From positions 1-8,471 of the forward strand of contig URVR01000070.1 in assembly GCA_900551355.1 (NCBI GenBank): a stretch of 8,471 nt of DNA. The letters are read 5' to 3'. The position numbers and the translations under genes are program-made. Positions 1-5,499 of the stretch are shown piece by piece. Source of the stretch: an uncultured Eubacteriales bacterium (GTDB lineage Bacteria; Bacillota; Clostridia; Oscillospirales; Oscillospiraceae). Every line of letters begins with the position of its first letter. The first letter of the stretch is position 1. The notes under the pieces were generated by a model that saw only the letters and a list, made by a program, of their open reading frames with translations, searched no databases and was not told the DNA's origin.

Positions 1-48
1 CGAGATTCCTCTACGTCTCGTGGGCTCGGAGATGTGTATAAGAGACAG
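1..48 (+). other. Nextera i7-side sequencing adapter (not genomic)
   Basis: Bases 1-6 match the end of the Illumina P7 oligo (CGAGAT). Bases 7-14 (TCCTCTAC) sit in the i7 index position and match, from memory, Nextera index N712. Bases 15-48 are the Nextera transposase arm, which starts GTCTCGTGGGCTCGG and ends with the 19-bp Tn5 mosaic end at 30-48. Genomic sequence begins at 49. Translating this piece gives the well-known contaminant peptides: MCIRDS on the plus strand, and SYTHLRAHET at the end of the minus-strand methyltransferase. Confidence 0.98.
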
Positions 49-667
49 CCTTCACCTCGTTGGGGTAGGGGTGGTCGTAGAGCACCTGCTTCATCTCCCA
101 CAGGTGCATGGCGGAGGGTACGACATACAGGAAGTGACCCTCCGGCCGCAGTACCCGGCGGAATTCCTCGATAGCCAGCGGGGAAAAGCAGTTGAGCAGC
201 AGGTCGATGCTGCTGTTCGCCACCGGCAGGTGATAGGAGGAGGCCACGGCGAACTCCACACTTTTCTCCCGCCGGGCGGCCAGCCGCAGAATGAACTTGG
301 AGATATCCGTACCCGCCATCCGGGGCGTCTTCCCGGCATCGCACAGGGCCTGATAGATGGCGGCGGTGTAGTATCCCTCGCCGCAGCCGCTGTCCAGCAC
401 CGCCGGGGCGGGGCCGGTCAGGGAGACAGAAAGTTGACATAACGCATCACGCAGAGGCGCGTAGTAGTCCTTGGAGAGGAAGGCGCTGCGGGCGGCGGCC
501 ATGGCCTTGTCGTCGCCGGGGGCCTTGGAGTGCTTCCGGTTCACGGGCAGCAGGTAGGTGTAGCCCTCCCGCGCCACATCGTGACAGTGACCGTTGGGGC
601 AGAAATAGCTGTTCTCCCGCCGTGTCAGCTTTTCACCGCACAGAGGACAGACGAACAGGCTGCTCAT
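49..667 (-). CDS. rlmA: 23S rRNA (guanine-N1)-methyltransferase, RlmA family, C-terminus missing
   Basis: This is a SAM-dependent methyltransferase expected to methylate N1 of a guanine in hairpin 35 of 23S rRNA. The family covers G745 (RlmA-I) and G748 (RlmA-II/TlrB); Gram-positive members are usually the G748 type, but the sequence here does not settle this. The N-terminus holds the family zinc site C7-x2-C10, C23-x3-H27, followed by an EGY..LLPV stretch very like E. coli RlmA. The Rossmann motif I lies at 91-100 (LDSGCGEGYY), with GTDISK at 119-124. The start is fixed by a GGAGGG at 674-679 (plus-strand coordinates) six bases upstream, and by the ATGA overlap with the MATE gene, which suggests translational coupling. 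Only 206 genuine residues remain of a usual 270 or so. Everything after K206 is adapter translation, so the C-terminal rRNA-recognition part is absent from the assembly, not necessarily from the organism. Confidence 0.93.
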
Positions 668-2055
668 CGCTTACCCTCCGGCAGGGTCACATCGTGGATC
701 CACTTCTTCGACCGGACGCGCCACAGGCAGATGGGGCATTTGATAAAGCTCTCCGCCTGAATGGCCAGGGAGACGAACCACGGATCGGCGTCCAGCACCA
801 GCGCCAGCACCGCCGTCAGGGGCAGCGCCACCAGCCACTGGGGCGCCAGATCCAGCGCCGTGGACCAGAATACGTCGCCGCCCGCCCGGAGGATACCGGT
901 GACGGCGGAGATGGAGTAGGCGTGCAGCGGGATGCAGGCAAAGCCCGTCACCGCCAGCGTGGTGGCGAGGTGGGCGCTGAGGTCATACAGCTCAAACAGC
1001 GGGAAGATCACCGGCTGGAACAGCAGCGGCACCAGCACCAGCGCGATCACCGCCAGCACCGTACCGACCACCACCGTGACCCACGATAACGTCTTGGAGA
1101 GCGCCATCAGCTCCTCCCGGCTCTGCCCCTCGCCGATGGCCTTGCCCACCATGACGGCGGTGGCGGCGCCCAGACCGAAGCACACCACGAGGAACAGACG
1201 GTTCAGGTTGCCCATAACGGCGTTGGCCGCCAGAAATTCCACGGAGATGGTCATGTGGCCGAGAACCACCGTCAGCAGGCTGTTGCCAAGACCCCAGAAC
1301 AGCTCGTTGCCCATGACGGGGGAGGCGTACTTGACGAACCGGCGCAGCATCTCCCAGCCCGGACGCAGCAGCGCCTTCAGATCCAGCGGAATGACCTTGC
1401 TGCGCAGGGCGCAGAACAGGCACACGGCAAACTCCGCCACGCGGCTGAGCAGCGTGGCCAGCGCCGCGCCCTCCACCCCCAGCATGGGGAAGCCGCACTT
1501 GCCGAAGATCAGCAGGTAGTTCAGGCCGGTGTTCAGCACCGTGGACATACCGAACAGCTTCATGCCGAAGCCGGCGTTCTCCACGCTGCGCTGGGCGCTG
1601 ACATAGATGGACGAGAGCATATTGAACACATAGGAAAAGCCGATGAGCCGCAGATACGGCGCGCCCAGCAGGGACAGGTGGTGCTTGTTGCTGAGCAGCT
1701 CCATGATCGCGATCGGCCACAGGAACAGCACCAGCGCGACGACCAGTGCCAGCGCTACGCCCAGACCGGCCGCCACGCCGATGGCGCGGCTGATGTTGGT
1801 CAGATCCTTCTTGCCCCAGTACTGGCTGATGAGGATGCCCACACCGGACTGGACGCCGAAGACGATGGAGATCAGCAGAAATACCGGCACGTTGGCGGCG
1901 GTCACCGCCGCCATCTCGTTGTTGCCCAGCTTGCTGACCATGAAGGTGTCGATGAGACCCAGCGAGAACGTGATGAGGTTCTGCAGGGCGATGGGGCCGG
2001 TAAGAGCGGCCAGATAACGGTAGAAGCCTTTATCGCGCTTCAAAGCCTGAAACAT
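664..2055 (-). CDS. MATE family efflux transporter
   Basis: This is a multidrug and toxic-compound extrusion (MATE) transporter, an inner-membrane antiporter that exports organic cations, drugs or metabolites using Na+ or H+. The 463-residue length and the pattern of about twelve hydrophobic segments fit the family. The first segment contains P21 and D36 (GLIDTFMVSKLG), the position of the conserved N-terminal-lobe acidic residue. It is followed by the typical VQSGVGILISQYWGKKD loop at about 68-84. The C-terminus ends in a charged tail (RVRSKKWIHDV) common in Clostridia members. A GAGGTG lies only about four bases before the ATG, a short but usable spacing. It is the middle gene of the minus-strand operon: the desulfurase stop is 30 bases upstream, and its own stop overlaps the rlmA start by four bases. 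The substrate cannot be read from sequence. Its position beside an rRNA methyltransferase makes a role in tolerance to ribosome-targeting drugs conceivable but unproven. Confidence 0.95.
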   Translation of the reverse strand: MFQALKRDKGFYRYLAALTGPIALQNLITFSLGLIDTFMVSKLGNNEMAAVTAANVPVFLLISIVFGVQSGVGILISQYWGKKDLTNISRAIGVAAGLGVALALVVALVLFLWPIAIMELLSNKHHLSLLGAPYLRLIGFSYVFNMLSSIYVSAQRSVENAGFGMKLFGMSTVLNTGLNYLLIFGKCGFPMLGVEGAALATLLSRVAEFAVCLFCALRSKVIPLDLKALLRPGWEMLRRFVKYASPVMGNELFWGLGNSLLTVVLGHMTISVEFLAANAVMGNLNRLFLVVCFGLGAATAVMVGKAIGEGQSREELMALSKTLSWVTVVVGTVLAVIALVLVPLLFQPVIFPLFELYDLSAHLATTLAVTGFACIPLHAYSISAVTGILRAGGDVFWSTALDLAPQWLVALPLTAVLALVLDADPWFVSLAIQAESFIKCPICLWRVRSKKWIHDVTLPEGKR

Positions 2056-2085
2056 AATTCACCTCAGAAAAATAGTAATTGTCTA

Positions 2086-3219
2086 TCACAGCATGGGAAA
2101 GCGGGTGGCCTGATGGGCTTTCAGCGCGTCGTACAGGGCGTCCACGTCCGATGTGGTGTTGTCAGGGGAGAAGGAGATGCGGATGACGCCGGCGGCGGTG
2201 CGCTTGTCCAGCCCCAGCGCCGACACCACATGGCTGGCCTTGCCCTGATGGCAGGCGGAGCCGGCGGAGATGCAGATGCCCTGCGCCCCCAGATCGGTGA
2301 CGATGTTGGCGCTGGGATAGCCCGCCAGCGACACGGCCAGAATGTGGGGGGCCGTGCCCGATGCCACCGGCACCATGCCGGGGATGGTCAGCAGCCTCTC
2401 CCGGCAGTAGTCACGGAGGGCGGTCATATGGGCGATCTTGGCGTCATAGTCCATCAGGCGCAGCTCCACCGCCTTGGCAAAGCCGGCGATCTGCGCGGTG
2501 GCCTCCGTGCCGGAGCGCAGGCCGCGCTCCTGTCCGCCGCCGGGCAGCAGAGGCCGCACGTTGCGGAACCGGTCGGAGATGTACAGGGCGCCCACGCCCT
2601 TGGGGCCACCCAGCTTGTGGGCGGACAGGCTCATCATATCCACGCCCCATGCCTCCGGGTCGCAGGGTACCTTGAGAAAGCCCTGCACCGCGTCGCAGTG
2701 CAGCAGGGCGCGGGAATTCCGCTCCCGCAGGAGCTGCGCCGTCTCCTTTACGGGGAACACGCAGCCCGTCTCGTTATTCACCAGCATCATGGACACCAGC
2801 ACCGTGTTCTCCCGCAGGGCGGATGCCACCTGCTCCACGGTGACGTGGCCGGTGCGGTCGGGCTTGAGGTAGGTGACCTCATAGCCCTGCTGCTGCAGCC
2901 AGCGGCATGGCTCCAGAACGGCGCTGTGCTCCACGGCGGTGGTGATGATGTGCTTGCCGACGTGCCGCCCCTGCCAGACGGCGGCCTGTATGGCCCAGTT
3001 GTCCGATTCCGTGCCGCAGGAGGTGAAGTACAGACGCTCCGGCGGGCAGTGCAGTGCCCCGGCGACAACGGCGCGCCAGCCCTCCACGGCTTTTTTCATC
3101 TCCTGCCCCGCGGGGTACTGGGAGGAGGGGTTGCCGAAGTGTTGGGTCAGCACCTCGTACATGGCGTCCGCCACGGCGGCGGGTACCGGCGTGGTGGCGG
3201 CGTTATCCAGATAGATCAT
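2086..3219 (-). CDS. Cysteine desulfurase, NifS/IscS-like (class V aminotransferase fold)
   Basis: This PLP enzyme converts L-cysteine to alanine and passes the sulfane sulfur to Fe-S cluster scaffolds or tRNA thiolation enzymes. The 377-residue length is normal. The family motifs are present in order: MIYLDNAATTP at the N-terminus, H98 (EHSA) stacking on PLP, NNETG at 148-152, D176 and Q179 (HCDAVQ), the PLP lysine K202 (SAHKLGGPKGVG), and the catalytic C323 in SAGSACHQG, the long-loop group I type. The enzyme therefore looks active. The start has GAGAGG eight bases upstream. It is the first gene of the minus-strand operon and is divergently transcribed from mtaB, an Fe-S, sulfur-inserting enzyme. 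Which acceptor it serves (IscU/NifU-like scaffold, ThiI, MnmA) is not shown, as none is encoded here. The genome may carry paralogs, so no symbol is assigned. Confidence 0.95.
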   Translation of the reverse strand: MIYLDNAATTPVPAAVADAMYEVLTQHFGNPSSQYPAGQEMKKAVEGWRAVVAGALHCPPERLYFTSCGTESDNWAIQAAVWQGRHVGKHIITTAVEHSAVLEPCRWLQQQGYEVTYLKPDRTGHVTVEQVASALRENTVLVSMMLVNNETGCVFPVKETAQLLRERNSRALLHCDAVQGFLKVPCDPEAWGVDMMSLSAHKLGGPKGVGALYISDRFRNVRPLLPGGGQERGLRSGTEATAQIAGFAKAVELRLMDYDAKIAHMTALRDYCRERLLTIPGMVPVASGTAPHILAVSLAGYPSANIVTDLGAQGICISAGSACHQGKASHVVSALGLDKRTAAGVIRISFSPDNTTSDVDALYDALKAHQATRFPML

Positions 3220-3253
3220 GGGAAAAACCTCTCAATTTCATAGGCCGGAGGAC

Positions 3254-3282
3254 TTGCCACCGGCGAAAGTATCCAGTATAAT
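3254..3282 (+). promoter_or_regulatory. Sigma-A-type promoter for the mtaB operon
   Basis: A -35 box TTGCCA (3254-3259, five of six consensus bases) is separated by exactly 17 bases from a perfect -10 box TATAAT (3277-3282). Transcription would start near 3289, giving a leader of about 49 bases before the mtaB ATG. The AT-rich pocket stands out in very GC-rich surroundings. Predicted from sequence only. Confidence 0.75.
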
Positions 3283-3304
3283 AAAGCATTACCGTATATT
3301 ATAC
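3276..3304. repeat. 8-bp perfect inverted repeat in the divergent promoter region
   Basis: GTATAATA (3276-3283) and TATTATAC (3297-3304) are perfect reverse complements separated by 13 bases, so the arm centres lie 21 bases apart, about two helical turns. The arms contain the -10 boxes of the plus and minus promoters. The symmetry may be a dimeric-repressor operator or simply the result of two facing -10 boxes. It resembles no operator I can name. Confidence 0.5.
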
Positions 3305-3326
3305 CGACATTCGACGGAAAGTGCAA
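3298..3326 (-). promoter_or_regulatory. Possible promoter for the cysteine desulfurase operon
   Basis: On the minus strand, a perfect -10 TATAAT occupies 3303-3298. It is preceded by a 17-base spacer and a poor -35, TTGCAC (3326-3321, about three of six matches). Transcription would start near 3291, giving a leader of roughly 70 bases before the desulfurase ATG. The weak -35 suggests low basal activity or activator dependence. No better minus-strand candidate was seen in the gap. Confidence 0.45.
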
Positions 3327-3330
3327 GGAG
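3325..3330 (+). promoter_or_regulatory. Ribosome binding site that sets the mtaB start
   Basis: AAGGAG lies seven bases before the ATG at 3338. The reading frame is open upstream to another ATG at 3218, but that one would precede the predicted promoter and add 40 residues with no resemblance to the family. 3338 is therefore the start. Confidence 0.9.
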
Positions 3331-3337
3331 AATCCCC

Positions 3338-4618
3338 ATGCTGGCAGCGATTTACACATTAGGCTGTAAGGTCAATCAATACGAAACGCAGGCCATGGAG
3401 CAGGAGCTGGTGCGCCGGGGCCACACGCTGGTGTCGTTTGATGAAAAGGCGGACGTCTATATCGTCAACACCTGCTCCGTCACCGCCGTCAGCGATAAAA
3501 AATCGCGGCAGATGCTGCGGCGCTGCCGGAAGCTGAACCCGGAGGCGGTGGTGGCCGCCTGCGGCTGCTATGTGCAGACCCATCCGGAGGAGGCGGCATC
3601 GCTGGACATAGACCTTGTGGCGGGTACCGGCGACCGCATGGCGTTTCTGGAACTGCTGGAGCAGGTGAGCCGGGAGAAGCAGGTGACGCTGCTGGACGAT
3701 GCGCTGAGGCGCCGGACGTTCGAGGTGCTGCCCGCCGGCGGCATGGCCGAGCGTACCCGCGCCATGCTGAAGGTGGAGGACGGCTGCGTCAACTTCTGCA
3801 CCTACTGCATCATTCCTTATGCACGGGGGCCGGTGCGCTCCCTGCCTAAGGCGGAGGCGGTGGCCCAGACGGAGCAGCTGCGGCGGGAGGGCTACCGGGA
3901 GCTGGTGTTCACCGGTATTGAGATCTCCAGCTGGGGCCACGACCTGAAAAACGGTGAGACGTTCATCGACCTTCTGGAGGCGGTGTCCGCCGCCGCGGGG
4001 GATATGCGGCTGCGTCTGGGCAGTCTGGAGCCCCGCACCATCACGGAGGATTTCTGCCGCCGCGCCGCCGCGCTGCCCAACCTGTGTCCCCACTTCCATC
4101 TGTCCCTGCAGTCCGGCTGCGACGCCACGCTGCGGCGGATGAACCGGAAGTACGACACGGCCCGGTTCCGGCAGTCGGTGGCGCTGCTGCACCGGTACTT
4201 CGACCGGCCCGCCGTCACCACTGACCTCATCTGCGGCTTTCCGGAGGAGACGGAGGAGGAGTTTGCCCAGACGCTGGCGTTCATCCGGGAGTGCGGCTTC
4301 GCGGCCATGCACATCTTCCCCTACTCCATCCGCCCCGGCACAAAGGCGGCGGCCATGGAGCAGGTGCCGCCGGCGGTGAAGGAGGCCCGGGCCGCCCGTG
4401 CCGCGGAGGCGGCGGAGCGGATGCACCGTGCCTACCTGAACGGCTGCGTGGGGCAGGTGTACCCGGTGCTGTTTGAGCAGGTCAAGGACGGTCTCTCCAC
4501 CGGCCACGCCCCCAACTACATGGAGGTGGCCATGGAGGGCGATAATTTACATAATGTTGTGCAAAACGTAAAGATCACCGGCGTAGAAAACGATATACTG
4601 CGAGGGGAGTTTACATAA
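3338..4618 (+). CDS. mtaB: tRNA (t6A37-C2)-methylthiotransferase MtaB
   Basis: This radical SAM enzyme adds a methylthio group to t6A at position 37 of ANN-decoding tRNAs, giving ms2t6A. It has 426 residues in three parts. The N-terminal UPF0004 domain starts TLGCKVNQYET, with cluster cysteines C10, C46 and C77 (GCY). The radical SAM core carries C150-x3-C154-x2-C157 (CVNFCTYC). A C-terminal TRAM-like segment covers roughly 370-426. The TLGCKVNQ signature, together with VEDGCVNFCTYCIIPYARG, favours MtaB over MiaB or RimO. Two [4Fe-4S] clusters are expected, so the divergent cysteine desulfurase is a sensible neighbour. It opens the plus-strand operon, and its TAA stop overlaps the next ATG by one base (TAATG). 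The last 80 bases are unusually AT-rich, with rare TTA and AAA codons compared with the body of the gene. Confidence 0.95.
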   Translation: MLAAIYTLGCKVNQYETQAMEQELVRRGHTLVSFDEKADVYIVNTCSVTAVSDKKSRQMLRRCRKLNPEAVVAACGCYVQTHPEEAASLDIDLVAGTGDRMAFLELLEQVSREKQVTLLDDALRRRTFEVLPAGGMAERTRAMLKVEDGCVNFCTYCIIPYARGPVRSLPKAEAVAQTEQLRREGYRELVFTGIEISSWGHDLKNGETFIDLLEAVSAAAGDMRLRLGSLEPRTITEDFCRRAAALPNLCPHFHLSLQSGCDATLRRMNRKYDTARFRQSVALLHRYFDRPAVTTDLICGFPEETEEEFAQTLAFIRECGFAAMHIFPYSIRPGTKAAAMEQVPPAVKEARAARAAEAAERMHRAYLNGCVGQVYPVLFEQVKDGLSTGHAPNYMEVAMEGDNLHNVVQNVKITGVENDILRGEFT

Positions 4619-4620
4619 TG
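4546..4620 (+). repeat. 11-base direct repeat TTTACATAATG around the end of mtaB
   Basis: TTTACATAATG occurs at 4546-4556 inside the mtaB C-terminal codons and again at 4610-4620, where it contains the mtaB stop and the start of the next gene. The copies are 64 bases apart in an otherwise GC-rich region. The second copy is functional as a TAATG junction. The first may be chance or a trace of a past duplication of the junction. Confidence 0.6.
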
Positions 4621-5190
4621 AATCACTTTTTTGCCTATATCGACCGTATGCGCTACATCGAGCGCTGGGCACTGATGCGCAACAGCGTCCGGGAGAACAT
4701 TCAGGAGCACAGCCATCAGGTGGCGGTGCTGGCCCACGCGCTGGCGGTGATCCGCAACGAGTTCTTCGGCGGACAGGTGGACGCCGGGGCCGTGGCCGCG
4801 GCGGCGCTGTACCACGACGCCGGGGAGATCCTCACCGGCGATATGCCCACCCCCATCAAGTACTTCAATCCGGAGATACGGGAGGCCTACCGCAAGGTGG
4901 AGGAGGTGGCGGACCAGAAGCTGCTGGGGATGCTGCCGGAGGCGCTGCGCCCCGTGTATGAGGACATCCTGCGCCCCGCCGATCCGGAGGTGGAGGAGCT
5001 GGTGAAGGCGGCGGACAAGCTCAGCGCCCACATCAAGTGTCTGGAGGAGCTGAAGGCCGGCAACGAGGAGTTCCGGCAGGCGGCGCGGCAGACGGCGGAG
5101 GCGCTGGACGGCTATGACCTGCCGGAGCTGCGGTATTTCCGGGAGCAGTTTTTAGGCTCGTTCCAGTTGACGCTGGACGAGATGGAGTAA
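4618..5190 (+). CDS. yfbR: HD-domain 5'-deoxynucleotidase, YfbR-like
   Basis: This metal-dependent phosphohydrolase of the HD superfamily matches E. coli YfbR closely along its 190 residues. YfbR is cytosolic and removes the 5' phosphate from deoxynucleoside monophosphates, helping to balance dNTP pools. The metal ligands are H31 (QEHSHQVA), H66-D67 (YHDAGE) and D133 (KAADKLSA). The substrate-site stretch RW.LMR at 16-21 and the GD.PTPIKYFN loop at 74-84 are conserved. The start is supported by GAGGGGAG (4602-4609) eight bases upstream and by the one-base overlap with mtaB, so the two proteins are probably co-translated. No frameshift or missing catalytic residue was seen. Biochemical specificity is inferred from the family; some HD relatives act on other nucleotides. 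Confidence 0.9.
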   Translation: MNHFFAYIDRMRYIERWALMRNSVRENIQEHSHQVAVLAHALAVIRNEFFGGQVDAGAVAAAALYHDAGEILTGDMPTPIKYFNPEIREAYRKVEEVADQKLLGMLPEALRPVYEDILRPADPEVEELVKAADKLSAHIKCLEELKAGNEEFRQAARQTAEALDGYDLPELRYFREQFLGSFQLTLDEME

Positions 5191-5201
5191 TTTTTTCCCA
5201 A

Positions 5202-5208
5202 AAAGGAG
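5202..5208 (+). promoter_or_regulatory. Ribosome binding site that sets the ACT-protein start
   Basis: AAAGGAG ends at 5208, eight bases before the ATG at 5217. A GTG at 5208 in the same frame would place the start codon inside this site, so it is rejected. The start at 5217 gives MKAIVTVVGKD, the usual N-terminus of the family. Confidence 0.9.
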
Positions 5209-5216
5209 TGACCGAT

Positions 5217-5486
5217 ATGAAAGCCATCGTAACAGTGGTGGGAAAGGATCAGGTGGGCATCATCGCCGGTGTGTGCAACACGCTGGCGGCGTACCGGATC
5301 AACGTGCTGGACATCAGCCAGACCATTATGGAGGGCTATTTCACCATGATGATGGTGGTGGATCTGACGCTGTGTCAGGAGCCGTTCGACAAGCTGCGCG
5401 CCGCCCTGCGGGAGTACGGCGAGGGGCAGGGCCTGTCCATCCGTATCCAGCGGGAGGACATCTTCGACGCCATGCACAAGCTGTAA
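5217..5486 (+). CDS. ACT domain protein, UPF0237 family
   Basis: This 89-residue protein is essentially one ACT domain, the beta-alpha-beta-beta-alpha-beta ligand-binding fold that usually senses amino acids or other small molecules as a dimer. The first strand and turn read VTVVGKDQVGIIAGV, with the typical GKD.VGI ligand-loop pattern. It continues with N-V-L-D-I-S-Q-T and the FTMMMVVDL strand. Length and sequence agree with UPF0237 proteins such as the small pneumococcal ACT protein SP_0238 (recalled, not searched). It lies 13 bases before the UPF0210 gene, and the two families are commonly adjacent, so it may be the sensor or regulatory subunit of that partner. No catalytic domain is attached and the ligand is unknown. 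Confidence 0.92.
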   Translation: MKAIVTVVGKDQVGIIAGVCNTLAAYRINVLDISQTIMEGYFTMMMVVDLTLCQEPFDKLRAALREYGEGQGLSIRIQREDIFDAMHKL

Positions 5487-5499
5487 AGAGGGACGCGCC

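Noticed and set aside
1255..3243. A 662-codon open frame on the plus strand
   Set aside because: It lies antisense to the MATE and desulfurase genes, whose motifs are unmistakable. Its His-, Gln-, Gly- and Ala-rich translation is typical of reverse reading of GC-rich codons, and it shows no domain.
3244..3264. Small hairpin GCCGG...CCGGC in the desulfurase leader
   Set aside because: Five-base stem with an 11-base loop and no T-tract or conserved riboswitch or T-box features. It overlaps the plus promoter -35 and is probably chance in GC-rich DNA.
3218..3337. An N-terminal extension of 40 residues on MtaB
   Set aside because: It would start upstream of or within the predicted promoter, overlap the desulfurase start codon, and lack family similarity. 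The ATG at 3338 has a proper ribosome binding site.
3359..4507. A 382-codon minus-strand open frame opposite mtaB
   Set aside because: Antisense shadow of a clear radical SAM gene in GC-rich DNA, with no domain signature.
5191..5216. T-run then A-run (TTTTTTCCCAAAAA) between the HD and ACT genes as a terminator
   Set aside because: No GC stem, and the A-run leads straight into the ACT ribosome binding site. It is a short operon spacer.
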